From Clostridia bacterium (GTDB taxonomy: Bacteria; Bacillota; Clostridia; Christensenellales; SZUA-584), in assembly GCA_003249555.1 (NCBI GenBank), contig QKIQ01000046.1:1-64000 (forward strand): a stretch of DNA of 64,000 nt, read 5' to 3'. Below, piece after piece: positions 8,722 to 17,679 of the stretch (the stretch's first letter is position 1; the number at the start of each line of letters is the position of its first letter). The position numbers were made by a program, and so were the translations under genes. A model generated the notes under the pieces. It saw nothing but the letters and a program-made list of their open reading frames with translations. It was not told the DNA's origin and did not search any database.

Positions 8722-10470
8722 ATGAGAAAAACAAAGATAATATGTACAATCGGTCCTTCAACGGACAATGAGAAATCCATGCGGCAGCTGATAGAAAACG
8801 GCATGGATGTGGCGAGGCTTAACTTCAGTCACGGAGACCACGCCGCACATAAAAGACGAATTGATATGCTAAAAAAGCTAAGAACGGAATATCAACGGCC
8901 AATCGGCATATTGCTTGACACAAAAGGCCCTGAGGTGCGCGTTAAACAATTTAAAGACGGATGCACAGAGCTTTTGGAAGGCGGACAGTTTTCGCTGTGC
9001 ATGCAGGACGTGGAGGGTGATGACACAAACGTGTCTATCACGTATCCGTCATTGGCAAATGAGCTAAACAAGGGCACACGAATACTGCTGGACGACGGGT
9101 TGATTGAACTGGAGGCTGAGGATATCTCCTCTGAGGTGATTCAATGCCGCGTTGTAACGGGCGGACTGCTCAAGGACAATAAATCGATCAATGTGCCAAG
9201 CATCCACCTGCAGATGGATTATATCAGCGAAAAGGACAGAAACGATATCCTGTTTGGCATTGAGAATGATGTGGATTTTATTGCGGCTTCGTTCTGCCGG
9301 ACGGCTCAGGATGTGCTGGAGATTCGTCAGCTTCTCGAAAAGAACGCCGGCAAAAGGATTCAGATCATCGCAAAAATTGAAAACGAAAGCGGCGTCAACA
9401 ATATCGATGAAATTATCAAGGTGAGTGAAGGCATCATGATCGCACGCGGCGATATGGGCGTCGAAATGGATATTGTCGATCTGCCGCGCATACAAAAGCT
9501 GCTCATTAAAAAAGCGTATTCGGCCGGCCGCAGGGTTATCACTGCCACGCAAATGCTCGATTCAATGATTCATAACCCACGCCCCACACGCGCCGAGGCG
9601 ACTGACGTGGCCAATGCCGTATACGACGGCACAAGCGCCATCATGCTTTCAGGCGAAACAGCGGTGGGTAAGTATCCGATTGAGAGCCTTATCACCATGT
9701 CGCGCATTGCCGAAAGCACGGAGAACAACATTCATTATAAAACGCGTTTTAACAATAAGCTTCCCGATTCCTGTGCAAGCGTGACAAGCGCGATATCCCA
9801 CGCGACGTGCTTGACGGCGCACAGCTTGGGAGCCAGTGCGATTATCGCTTTTACCAAATCAGGCCGAACGGCCACAATGGTTTCAAGTTTTCGTCCGGCT
9901 GTTTCGATTATCGCGTGTTCGCCCAATGAAAAGGTGTGTAATCAGCTTGCGCTCTCCTGGGGGGTTCGACCCGTTTTGGGCAAAGAACAGGAAAACACGG
10001 ACAGGCTCTTTGAACACGCAGTAGAGCGAGCCAAATCCACCGGGCTCGTGCATCACGGCGAGGTGGTGGTTATCACGGCCGGTGTGCCCATCGGCATCAG
10101 CGGTACAACCAATACGCTTAAGGTGCATATAGTCGGCAATGTGCTCGTTAAAGGGACAGGCTATAACAACATCGCTATCAGCGGTCAGCTTTGCGTGGCG
10201 GCAAACGAACAGACGGCGCGCGAACTGTTTGAACCGGGCGATATTCTTGTTATTCCGCGTACGAGCAACGATCTGATGGATCTTCTCAAAGAAGCGTCGG
10301 GCATTATCACCGAACAGGGTGGTATGGATTCACATGCGGCCATCGTGGGGCTCACGCTGGGGATTCCCGTGCTCTGCAACGCGGAAAACGCCACGAGCAT
10401 ACTGAAAAACGGTACGACGGTGACGCTGGACACAGCGCGCGGCATGGTGTATACCGGTATTCCGCAGTAA
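8722..10470 (+). CDS. pyk: Pyruvate kinase with C-terminal PEP-utilising domain
   Basis: Pyruvate kinase (EC 2.7.1.40), last step of glycolysis (PEP + ADP to pyruvate + ATP). The 582-residue protein starts with RKTKIICTIGPSTDN, has the substrate motifs NFSHGDH and LDTKGPEVR, and the signature IIAKIENESGVNNIDEI containing the active-site lysine (near residue 220), followed by ARGDMGVE. The extra C-terminal domain (about 480-582) is of the PEP-utilising/phosphohistidine swivelling type with GGMDSHAAIVG, as in Bacillus-type pyruvate kinases; its role there is unclear. ATG with AAAGGAG 7 nt upstream. It is followed 47 nt later by an aminotransferase gene, probably in the same transcript. Confidence 0.96.
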   Translation: MRKTKIICTIGPSTDNEKSMRQLIENGMDVARLNFSHGDHAAHKRRIDMLKKLRTEYQRPIGILLDTKGPEVRVKQFKDGCTELLEGGQFSLCMQDVEGDDTNVSITYPSLANELNKGTRILLDDGLIELEAEDISSEVIQCRVVTGGLLKDNKSINVPSIHLQMDYISEKDRNDILFGIENDVDFIAASFCRTAQDVLEIRQLLEKNAGKRIQIIAKIENESGVNNIDEIIKVSEGIMIARGDMGVEMDIVDLPRIQKLLIKKAYSAGRRVITATQMLDSMIHNPRPTRAEATDVANAVYDGTSAIMLSGETAVGKYPIESLITMSRIAESTENNIHYKTRFNNKLPDSCASVTSAISHATCLTAHSLGASAIIAFTKSGRTATMVSSFRPAVSIIACSPNEKVCNQLALSWGVRPVLGKEQENTDRLFEHAVERAKSTGLVHHGEVVVITAGVPIGISGTTNTLKVHIVGNVLVKGTGYNNIAISGQLCVAANEQTARELFEPGDILVIPRTSNDLMDLLKEASGIITEQGGMDSHAAIVGLTLGIPVLCNAENATSILKNGTTVTLDTARGMVYTGIPQ

Positions 10471-10517
10471 CGCGCCACTGACGTCTTAGTGAGAAAGGCG
10501 CAAAAGAGGTATTGCGA

Positions 10518-11684
10518 ATGAAACGATCATCAATGATGAACGATTTATCGTCGGGAATATTTTTGGAGCTCGCCAAGGAAAAGGCAGCGCTTCAGGCAGA
10601 CGGCACGGATGTCATCGATTTAAGCGTGGGCACACCCAACATTGCGCCCGCACAGGCGATTAAGCAAACCATTGCGGACGAGGCGATGAAGGACGAAAGC
10701 TATATTTACGCGATCGACGATTTGCCGGAGCTGAAAGAAGCGGCAGCGCAATGGTATAAGCGGCGTTACGGTGTAGACATCAACGCAAGCACAGAAGTGT
10801 GCGCAGTGCTCGGCACACAGGAGGGGCTGGCGCACTGCTGCCTGCCCGTGATTGACCCGGGCGACACGGTGATATTGCAGGATCCGTGTTATCCTGCGTT
10901 TTTTACGGGTGCGGCGATTGCGCACGCGCAGATTTACCGCGTGCCGCAGCGGGAGAAAAACGGTTTCCTGATCGACTTTGACGATATACCGCAGGATGTG
11001 GCACAGCGTGCTAAGCTGATGATCTTCTCGTATCCGAACAACCCTACCACGGCGGTGGCACCGCCTGAGTTTTACGATGAGCTCATCGCGTTTTCGAAAA
11101 AGCACGACATATTCGTTATTCACGACAACGCCTACAGCGAGCTGGCGTTTGACGGGCTGCGTGTGGGCAGCTTTCTTGCGCACAATGGCGCGAAAGAGAT
11201 TGGCGCGGAGTTCAATTCGTTGTCTAAGTCTTACGGGTATGCGGGCGCGAGGCTCGGGTTTTGCGTGGGCAACAGCGAATATGTATCGGCGCTAAAGCAG
11301 CTGAAATCCAATACGGATTACGGTATATTTCTGCCCATACAAAAGGCGGGTATCTGCGCGCTGCAAAGTGACGAAACCGTGGTGCGAGAGACGGCGGCGG
11401 CTTACGAGAAACGCCGTGATATACTCATCGAGGCGTTTGCGGCTCACGGCTGGCAGATTGAAAAACCCCGCGCGACGATGTTTGTATGGGCGAGGATTCC
11501 CGAAAAGTTCGGTAATGACGACGTGGCATTTGTGAAGCAGCTGATGCAGGCGACGGGTGTGCTCGTGGTGCCGGGCAGCGCGTTTGGCAGCTGCGGCTGC
11601 GGGTTTGTACGCATTGCGCTGGTGCAGAGCGAGCAACGCATACTGACCGCGGCAAAGCGGATCGGGGAATTTTTAAATACGTAG
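10518..11684 (+). CDS. PLP-dependent class I/II aminotransferase (DapL-like)
   Basis: A 388-residue fold-type I aminotransferase. Visible are the N-terminal DLSVGTPNIAPAQ, the PNNPTTAV motif near residue 173, the HDNAYSELAFDG segment near 202, and the PLP lysine K237 in NSLSKSYGYAGARLGF. This arrangement resembles LL-diaminopimelate aminotransferase-like and related class I enzymes, but the substrate cannot be fixed without an alignment. The ATG at 10518 has AGAGGT 7 nt upstream and is preferred to the in-frame TTG at 10512, which would leave no spacing. An aspartate-pathway role would fit the presence of lysC nearby, but they are not in one operon. Confidence 0.85.
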   Translation: MKRSSMMNDLSSGIFLELAKEKAALQADGTDVIDLSVGTPNIAPAQAIKQTIADEAMKDESYIYAIDDLPELKEAAAQWYKRRYGVDINASTEVCAVLGTQEGLAHCCLPVIDPGDTVILQDPCYPAFFTGAAIAHAQIYRVPQREKNGFLIDFDDIPQDVAQRAKLMIFSYPNNPTTAVAPPEFYDELIAFSKKHDIFVIHDNAYSELAFDGLRVGSFLAHNGAKEIGAEFNSLSKSYGYAGARLGFCVGNSEYVSALKQLKSNTDYGIFLPIQKAGICALQSDETVVRETAAAYEKRRDILIEAFAAHGWQIEKPRATMFVWARIPEKFGNDDVAFVKQLMQATGVLVVPGSAFGSCGCGFVRIALVQSEQRILTAAKRIGEFLNT

Positions 11685-11770
11685 AATCATTCAAACATAT
11701 ATTTTGTTCAATTACGATTCACACCAAAGAAACAAGGAATACGCAGATAAATATATTTTACGCCGCGTTT

Positions 11771-11803
11771 TTGTGAATAGATTTTTTTCTATTTTTTTCA
11801 CAA
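11771..11803. repeat. T-rich inverted repeat between aminotransferase and NfeD genes
   Basis: TTGTGAA (11771-11777) pairs with TTCACAA (11797-11803), with inner TAGA/TCTA and T-rich loops. It follows the aminotransferase stop by about 85 nt and precedes a TATAAT box at 11831-11836 in front of the next gene. It may serve as a weak terminator or as an operator. Confidence 0.4.
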
Positions 11804-11862
11804 ATTCTATCGATTACGTTTTGTTTGTGTTATAATATGTAAAAAACAGTTGAGGTGATCGC

Positions 11863-12483
11863 ATGGCTGAATGGTGGAATGCGCTGAGCGCGCTGCAGCA
11901 TATGTTTCTTTATGCGGCAATTCCTTTTACATTGATACTGGTTTTTCAGGCCATACTGACAATCATAGGGCTCGGCGGCCACGATGCGGATATGGATGCC
12001 GACACGGATGTGGATACAGATGTGGATGTCGGTGCGGATACGGATGTGGATACCGATGCGCACGAAGCGGCTGTGAGTGCGGCGGGTTTTCGCTTCTTTA
12101 CAATCAGAGGCTTGGTGGCGTTCTTCTGCATATTCGGCTGGACGGGATATGCGCTGAGCGATACGACGCTCGGCACAGCGCTTGTGATTGTGATCTCCGT
12201 GGCGGCGGGGCTTTTGGCCATGCTCATTATCGGGCTGATGTTTTACGCGATGAAGCATATGCAGGCCAGCGGTAATCTTATATACAGCAACGCAGTAGGC
12301 AAGGATGCCGAGGTTTATATTCCCGTCCCTCCAAAGCGTACGGGCAAAGGTAAGGTGATGGTGGCGTTTCAAGAGCAGCTTGTGGAAGCCGAGGCCATCA
12401 CGGATGATTCTAAGAAAATCCCCACAGGTGCGGCAGTACGCGTTGTTGGCAAAACCGGCAGCACGCTTATCGTTAAAAAATAA
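11863..12483 (+). CDS. NfeD-like/YuaF-type membrane protein with Asp-rich repeat
   Basis: A 206-residue membrane protein of the NfeD/YuaF type that typically partners flotillin. It has an N-terminal membrane segment (about 12-38), then two more (about 82-100 and 105-125), and a C-terminal OB-fold-like soluble domain (about 140-206; VGKDAEVYIPVPP and GAAVRVVGKTGSTLIVKK). Between the first and second membrane segments lies a stretch of alternating Asp (DAD-MDAD-TDVD repeats, about residues 44-65). The stop is 11 nt from the flotillin start, so both are one operon, as with yuaF-floT of Bacillus. ATG follows GAGGTG. Likely role: organising membrane microdomains together with flotillin. Confidence 0.85.
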   Translation: MAEWWNALSALQHMFLYAAIPFTLILVFQAILTIIGLGGHDADMDADTDVDTDVDVGADTDVDTDAHEAAVSAAGFRFFTIRGLVAFFCIFGWTGYALSDTTLGTALVIVISVAAGLLAMLIIGLMFYAMKHMQASGNLIYSNAVGKDAEVYIPVPPKRTGKGKVMVAFQEQLVEAEAITDDSKKIPTGAAVRVVGKTGSTLIVKK

Positions 12484-12494
12484 AGGAGAAACGT

Positions 12495-13922
12495 ATGGAA
12501 ACATTGATACTCATCATTGTCGCAGTTGTGATTCTGTTCACGACATTTATTGCGATATTGACGCGCTACAAGAGATGTCCGTCTGACAGAATTCTTGTGG
12601 TGTATGGTAAGGTTGGCAGAGGTGCCAATGGCGCAACGGCGAGCGCAAAGTGTATACACGGCGGCGCGGCATTTGTATGGCCGGTTTTTCAGCATTATGA
12701 GTTTATGAGCTTAACACCGATGTCCATAACGGTCGATTTAAAAAACGCGTTGTCCAAGCAGAATATCCGAATTGATGTGCCTTCGCGTTTTACGGTTGGC
12801 ATTTCGACTGAACCGGGCATAATGCAGAACGCGGCGGAACGTCTGCTGGGGCTTAAGCTCGATGAGATTGAAGAGCTTGCCAAGGATATCATATTTGGTC
12901 AGCTGCGTCTTGTCGTGGCGACGATGGATATTGAGGAGATCAACACAGACCGAGATTTGTTCCTTGAAGAAGTGTCGCGTAATGTGGAAACCGAGCTCAA
13001 GAAAATCGGGCTGCGTCTTATCAACGTGAACGTGACGGATATTAACGATGAATCGGGCTATATTGAAGCGTTGGGAAAGGAAGCGGCGGCCAAGGCAATC
13101 AACGACGCGAGAAAGAGCGTGGCTGAAAAGAACAGAGACGGTTCCATCGGTGAAGCGCTGGCCCAGAAGGACGAAAGAGTGAGTGTTGCTGAGGCAAATT
13201 CCCAAGCTATCGAAGGTGAAAATACCGCGAAGATTACCGTGGCTAATTCTGACGCGCTGCGCAGAGAAAAAGAAGCCGAAGCGTTAAGACGCGCCACAGC
13301 AGCGGAAAAGGTGCAAACCGCCAAAGCGCTTGAGGAAGCGTATGCGGCGGAAGAAGCGGCGGAACGCCAGAGAGCGAGCCGCGAGCAGGCTTCCAAGGAA
13401 GCGGATATCATCGTGCAGGCCGAAATCGCCAAGCGAAAAGCCGAGATTGATGCCGAGGCCGAAGCGGAACGCTTAAGAAGAATGGCGAAGGGCGAAGCAG
13501 ATGCGATATTTGCCAAGATGCAGGCACAGGCCAATGGTGTCAACGAGGTGCTTGTCAAGCAGGCCGAGGGCTTTAAGCAGATCATCGGCGCGGCGGATGG
13601 CGATGCCAACGCGGCAGTGCGTATGATGATCGCGGATAAGATGGAAGAGATTGTGAAGGTGCAGGTCGAAGCCATCAAGAACTTAAAGATCGACAAGGTG
13701 ACTGTTTGGGACAGCGGCAACGGCAAGGGCGAGTCGTCCACGGCGAATTTCCTCTCTGGTCTTATGAAGAGCCTGCCGCCCATGAACGAGCTTTTTGACA
13801 TGGCGGGCATGGAACTGCCCGAGTATCTTGGAAAAGACAAGAGCCGTGTGCTTGATAAGAATCCAAAGCTTAATGAAACGGAATATGATACTGCACAGAA
13901 CGACGAAAAAGCAAAAAAATAA
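12495..13922 (+). CDS. floT: Flotillin family protein (SPFH domain)
   Basis: A 475-residue flotillin. It has an N-terminal membrane hairpin or segment (about 3-22, LILIIVAVVILFTTFIAIL), an SPFH/PHB domain (about 25-200, ending in LRLINVNVTDINDESGYIEALG) and a long charged coiled-coil domain rich in Ala, Glu, Lys and Arg (about 200-340) as in bacterial YuaG/FloT. The C-terminal part (KSLPPMNELFDMAGMELPEYLG) is also typical. Flotillins scaffold liquid-ordered membrane regions and influence signalling and secretion. Start ATG follows AAAGGAG. It is the second gene of the NfeD-flotillin operon, closed by a terminator at 13941-13971. Confidence 0.93.
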   Translation: METLILIIVAVVILFTTFIAILTRYKRCPSDRILVVYGKVGRGANGATASAKCIHGGAAFVWPVFQHYEFMSLTPMSITVDLKNALSKQNIRIDVPSRFTVGISTEPGIMQNAAERLLGLKLDEIEELAKDIIFGQLRLVVATMDIEEINTDRDLFLEEVSRNVETELKKIGLRLINVNVTDINDESGYIEALGKEAAAKAINDARKSVAEKNRDGSIGEALAQKDERVSVAEANSQAIEGENTAKITVANSDALRREKEAEALRRATAAEKVQTAKALEEAYAAEEAAERQRASREQASKEADIIVQAEIAKRKAEIDAEAEAERLRRMAKGEADAIFAKMQAQANGVNEVLVKQAEGFKQIIGAADGDANAAVRMMIADKMEEIVKVQVEAIKNLKIDKVTVWDSGNGKGESSTANFLSGLMKSLPPMNELFDMAGMELPEYLGKDKSRVLDKNPKLNETEYDTAQNDEKAKK

Positions 13923-13940
13923 AATAATGAAAATATTTAT

Positions 13941-13971
13941 AAAAAAGGCAGAACAGATTCTGTCTTTTTTT
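13941..13971 (+). terminator. Terminator of the NfeD-flotillin operon
   Basis: AAAAAAGGCAGA pairs with TCTGTCTTTTTT across a 6-nt loop, 18 nt after the flotillin stop, with a T run. The A run makes it potentially bidirectional. Confidence 0.75.
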
Positions 13972-14041
13972 GTTTAAATAATCCGAATATAGGGTAAATA
14001 TACATGGAATTTTAAGACTCGCAAAAAAAGGTTGAACAGAA

Positions 14042-14986
14042 TTGTTAAAAAATAAAGAAGGTCTATTTAGATCGGGTTGGAAAATCGCACTTGTATTGGC
14101 AATAATTTTTGGACTGATGTATCTTGAGGATTATCTGTTTGAGTATTTTGCGACTCTACACGTCATGCGTGGTACGGAAGCCGACTTGCACAGGGCATAC
14201 GATACGCTGTATGCTCAGTGGCAATGGTTGCTGTTTATCATTTCGCAAGCTGTGATGATTGCTGTGCCGGTCATTGCGTGGAAGGTGCTTTCAAAGCGCA
14301 AACTGGATGATATGGGGCTCGGACGGTTAAGGGCAAATAAAAAGCCGTTTGGCGTGGGGTTGTTGTTTGGCATTGTGTCAATCACTGCCGCATTTGTTGC
14401 GATGCTGCTTACAGGTAACGTTTATGTGGTATCGTGGACACCGCAGTTTACGACTGATACGGTGCTGTACCTGTTCGTTTTTATTGTCGTCGCATTTGCA
14501 GAAGAAATATTAACACGGGGTTATTTTATGTCGGTGCTGCGGCAGACAAAAAGCATGCCGCTGGTCATTTTTACATCCTCTTTTTTGTTTTCGCTGATGC
14601 ATATAATGAACAACGCATTCAGCTTGGTGCCTTTTATCAACATCATGCTGGCAGGATTGTTGTTTGCGTATATGTATTTTAAATCGGGCAGTGTCTGGAT
14701 GCCGATTGGTTATCACATTACGTGGAACTATTTCCAAGGGTGCGTATATGGTTTTGCGGTAAGCGGCACAGATTTCCAAGGAGTCATCAGCACACAATAC
14801 GCAGCCGATACCATTTTAAATGGCGGCGCGTTTGGACCGGAAGGCGGTCTTATTGTGACGGCGGTACTCGTTCTCGGGTTTGTGTTTGTGAGATGGCATT
14901 ATAGGAACTCTGCATTTGAATATATGGACATGGACACGCCGGCTGCACTTAAGGCTCTATACTTTAAAATTGGCTGTGAAATATAA
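14042..14986 (+). CDS. CPBP family intramembrane metalloprotease
   Basis: A 314-residue polytopic membrane protein of the CPBP (CAAX protease and bacteriocin-processing, formerly Abi) family. The three family motifs are present: AEEILTRGYF (EExxxR) near residue 157, FLFSLMHIMN (FxxxH) near 183, and HITWNYFQG near 228. About eight hydrophobic segments are visible. Bacterial members act in peptide processing, immunity to their own bacteriocins or protein maturation; no substrate gene is next to it. The start is a TTG (no nearby ATG fits), with a weak AAAGGTTGAAC upstream, so the exact start is uncertain. It stands alone between the flotillin terminator and the chemotaxis receptor. Confidence 0.88.
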   Translation: MLKNKEGLFRSGWKIALVLAIIFGLMYLEDYLFEYFATLHVMRGTEADLHRAYDTLYAQWQWLLFIISQAVMIAVPVIAWKVLSKRKLDDMGLGRLRANKKPFGVGLLFGIVSITAAFVAMLLTGNVYVVSWTPQFTTDTVLYLFVFIVVAFAEEILTRGYFMSVLRQTKSMPLVIFTSSFLFSLMHIMNNAFSLVPFINIMLAGLLFAYMYFKSGSVWMPIGYHITWNYFQGCVYGFAVSGTDFQGVISTQYAADTILNGGAFGPEGGLIVTAVLVLGFVFVRWHYRNSAFEYMDMDTPAALKALYFKIGCEI

Positions 14987-15255
14987 ATCACATTTTATAA
15001 TAATAATTGATTATTTCGATACACATAGGTTTATATATAAATATCGATTAGGTGTTTATTATAGGCCTAGTTGGTTTTAGAGACTGAAACATTATCGATT
15101 ATTGCACCATTTCATGAAAACTGAGGGATAAGTTTACTAGATTTCATAATGGCAATCATTATGATTCATTGATAGATACCCAAGAGGGGAACGGGTATGT
15201 GCGTCAACAGGATTGACATCATTTTTTATTCGAAGTTATATGAGGAGGCATTGCA

Positions 15256-17445
15256 ATGAAATTCTTTTTTGCAAGAAGGGCTAAAAAAAAAGAGGATGAA
15301 AACATAGTAAACGGCGCAACGGTCAAAGATAAATCAATACGAAAAAAAAATAGAATCCGAAGTTATCGTACAGGAAAGAAAAATGTATTTTCTTTTTTGG
15401 GCAATATGAGAATTGCCACAAAGATACTCATGGGGTTTCTTATTATTGCCATTTTGAGTACGGCGATGGGAGTTTATGCGGTAAGCGGTATAAAAAATGT
15501 GAGCGATTCGTCAAAAATGATGTATGCGAATATTTTATTGCCCAGCAAACTTGTTGCCGACCTGACCACCAGCGTCAAAGAGGCCTGCAATTCATTGCGT
15601 CAGGCTGTGCTGCTGGATGAAGATGATTCAATGCGGCTCGCGTCGGTGTCAAAAATAGAAACAAACAGGAGCCTTGCTCAGTCAAATCTTAGCATGATTA
15701 AGGCGCTGATACCGGCGGATAAAATGGACGCATTCACGAGCGCAGAACAGGCGTATCAAAAATTTGATCCTTTGCTTCAAAAAGCAGCGGAAGACGTTAA
15801 AAACGGAAATCAAGATGAACTCATCAAAGAATTAAAAGATTACGGAGAGTTTCTGCAAGCGGAAGCCAATCTGAATATCGCGTTCGAAAAGCTAATGTAT
15901 GCGGTAACGGGAGATGCTTCTAAAATATCCACAGAAAACAATAAGACAAGCGATTCTGTGTTTCTATTTACGATTATCGCGGTCGGTGCTGTTTTTGTAC
16001 TTTCAATAGCTATCGGTATCATCATATCCCGTGGAATCAGCCGGCCGATTAGAAAACTGACTAACAACATCACCTCATTGGCTCAAGGTGAAACAGATAT
16101 TTCGCTTGAAGAGAAGACAACAAAAGATGAGGTGGGTAAAATGCGGGAGGCGATCCGTACGATACTGCAGGTTATAAAAGGACTTGAGGATGACACGGGC
16201 ATGCTGATTGATGCGGCAATGGAAGGTCAGCTCACGGTGCGTGCGGATGCGCAGAAACATGAGGGGACATACCGCCGTATTGTGGAAGGTATCAACGCAA
16301 CACTGGATGCAATGATTGAGCCGATAAAAGAATCGGCAGAGGTATTAAGCGAGTTGGCAAAAGGCAACTTAAACGTCAGTGTCAAAAACGAGTTTAAGGG
16401 GGATTTTGCGTTAATTAAAACAGCGCTGAACAAAACCATTGACACTCTCAAAGGGTATATCAGCGATATTACGTTTGTGCTCGGCGAAATGGCGGAAGGC
16501 GTGCTCACAGTTAATATTGAATCCGAATACGTGGGTGATTTTGCGGCTATAAAGACGGCGATTAATAAAAGTATCGCATCGTTTAACAGCTTGCTTTTGG
16601 ACATCAATGCGGCGGCAGAAGAAGTATCCGGAGGCACTGAACAGGTATCTGGTAGCAGTCAGGCGATTTCGCAGGGTGCTTCGGATCAAGCCTCGGCATT
16701 GGAACAGCTTTCGGCCTCAATTTCCGAGATTTCGGATCAAACCAAAAAGAATGCGGAGCGTGCGGGCAAGGCCAATGAACTTTCGCTAAAAGCAAAAGAT
16801 AACGCTTTAAGCGGAAACGAAAAGATGAAGATGCTGCTTTCGGCCATGGATGAAATCAACGAAGCGTCATCAAACATTTCGAAGATCATTAAAGTCATCG
16901 ATGATATTGCTTTCCAGACAAACATCCTTGCACTAAACGCAGCGGTGGAGGCGGCAAGAGCCGGCGTACATGGCAAAGGGTTTGCTGTGGTGGCGGAGGA
17001 AGTCAGAAACCTTGCCGCAAAAAGTGCGCAGGCGGCTAAGGAAACAACCACGCTTATTGATGGCTCCATGAAGAAAACCAAGGCGGGAACGGATATTGCC
17101 AATGTGACTGCCGAGGCGCTTATCGAAATTGTCAATGGCGTAGAAACGACGGTAGACTTATCGGGAGAAATTGCGACATCGTCTAACGAGCAAGCGACCG
17201 GCATCGATCAGATTAACAAAGGGATTAACCAGCTATCGGCGGTCGTGCAGACTAATTCGGCGACGGCACAGGAAGTGGCGGCCTCTTCACAAGAAATTTC
17301 GGGACAGGCAAATATTCTCAAAGATATGGTAGGTAAGTTCAGCCTTAACGAAAATGAATTGCTTGAAAGTAAAGAATCAGCTGGAAGTAAGAAATTGCCT
17401 GAACGAAAAGTGCCCTTGCTAGAGAGCAGACATATTGAACTTTAA
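15256..17445 (+). CDS. Methyl-accepting chemotaxis protein
   Basis: A 729-residue chemoreceptor. Unusually, about 50 basic residues (KKK/RKK clusters) precede the first membrane segment (about 56-80). A short extracytoplasmic four-helix-bundle sensor (about 80-230), a second membrane segment (about 234-256), a HAMP domain (about 257-310), then two tandem HAMP-like segments (about 350-460, each with GDF-A-IKTA-NK) precede the signalling domain (about 470-720) with the conserved hairpin tip [23 protein letters not shown]. There is no NWETF-like tail for CheR/CheB docking. It would feed CheA/CheW to steer flagella or another output; none of those genes is in the window. ATG with GAGGAGG spacing. 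The gap 14987-15255 upstream holds hairpin-forming words but no gene. Confidence 0.94.
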   Translation: MKFFFARRAKKKEDENIVNGATVKDKSIRKKNRIRSYRTGKKNVFSFLGNMRIATKILMGFLIIAILSTAMGVYAVSGIKNVSDSSKMMYANILLPSKLVADLTTSVKEACNSLRQAVLLDEDDSMRLASVSKIETNRSLAQSNLSMIKALIPADKMDAFTSAEQAYQKFDPLLQKAAEDVKNGNQDELIKELKDYGEFLQAEANLNIAFEKLMYAVTGDASKISTENNKTSDSVFLFTIIAVGAVFVLSIAIGIIISRGISRPIRKLTNNITSLAQGETDISLEEKTTKDEVGKMREAIRTILQVIKGLEDDTGMLIDAAMEGQLTVRADAQKHEGTYRRIVEGINATLDAMIEPIKESAEVLSELAKGNLNVSVKNEFKGDFALIKTALNKTIDTLKGYISDITFVLGEMAEGVLTVNIESEYVGDFAAIKTAINKSIASFNSLLLDINAAAEEVSGGTEQVSGSSQAISQGASDQASALEQLSASISEISDQTKKNAERAGKANELSLKAKDNALSGNEKMKMLLSAMDEINEASSNISKIIKVIDDIAFQTNILALNAAVEAARAGVHGKGFAVVAEEVRNLAAKSAQAAKETTTLIDGSMKKTKAGTDIANVTAEALIEIVNGVETTVDLSGEIATSSNEQATGIDQINKGINQLSAVVQTNSATAQEVAASSQEISGQANILKDMVGKFSLNENELLESKESAGSKKLPERKVPLLESRHIEL

Positions 17446-17453
17446 GCCTTTAG

Positions 17454-17486
17454 AAAAGTCCTCTTCGCTTGCGAGGAGGACTTTTT
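17454..17486 (+). terminator. Terminator of the chemoreceptor gene
   Basis: AAAAGTCCTC pairs with GAGGACTTTT (inner TCGC/GCGA) around a tight loop, ending in TTTTT, 9 nt after the stop codon. Confidence 0.88.
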
Positions 17487-17679
17487 AAATTCATTCGATT
17501 CGTAGACACCCTTGCTTCAGGTGAAAATGAAAGCTCAAGACCGCGTGAATCAATAGCGGGTGACGCTGTTAAGATGATTTTGATATGAAGAAAAAACGAC
17601 CACTTCATGAAGGAAATGGCCGTAGTTTCTGATGTTTATATTTTTGTTTATGATGAAAGGCTCAAGCTTTGAATGACTT

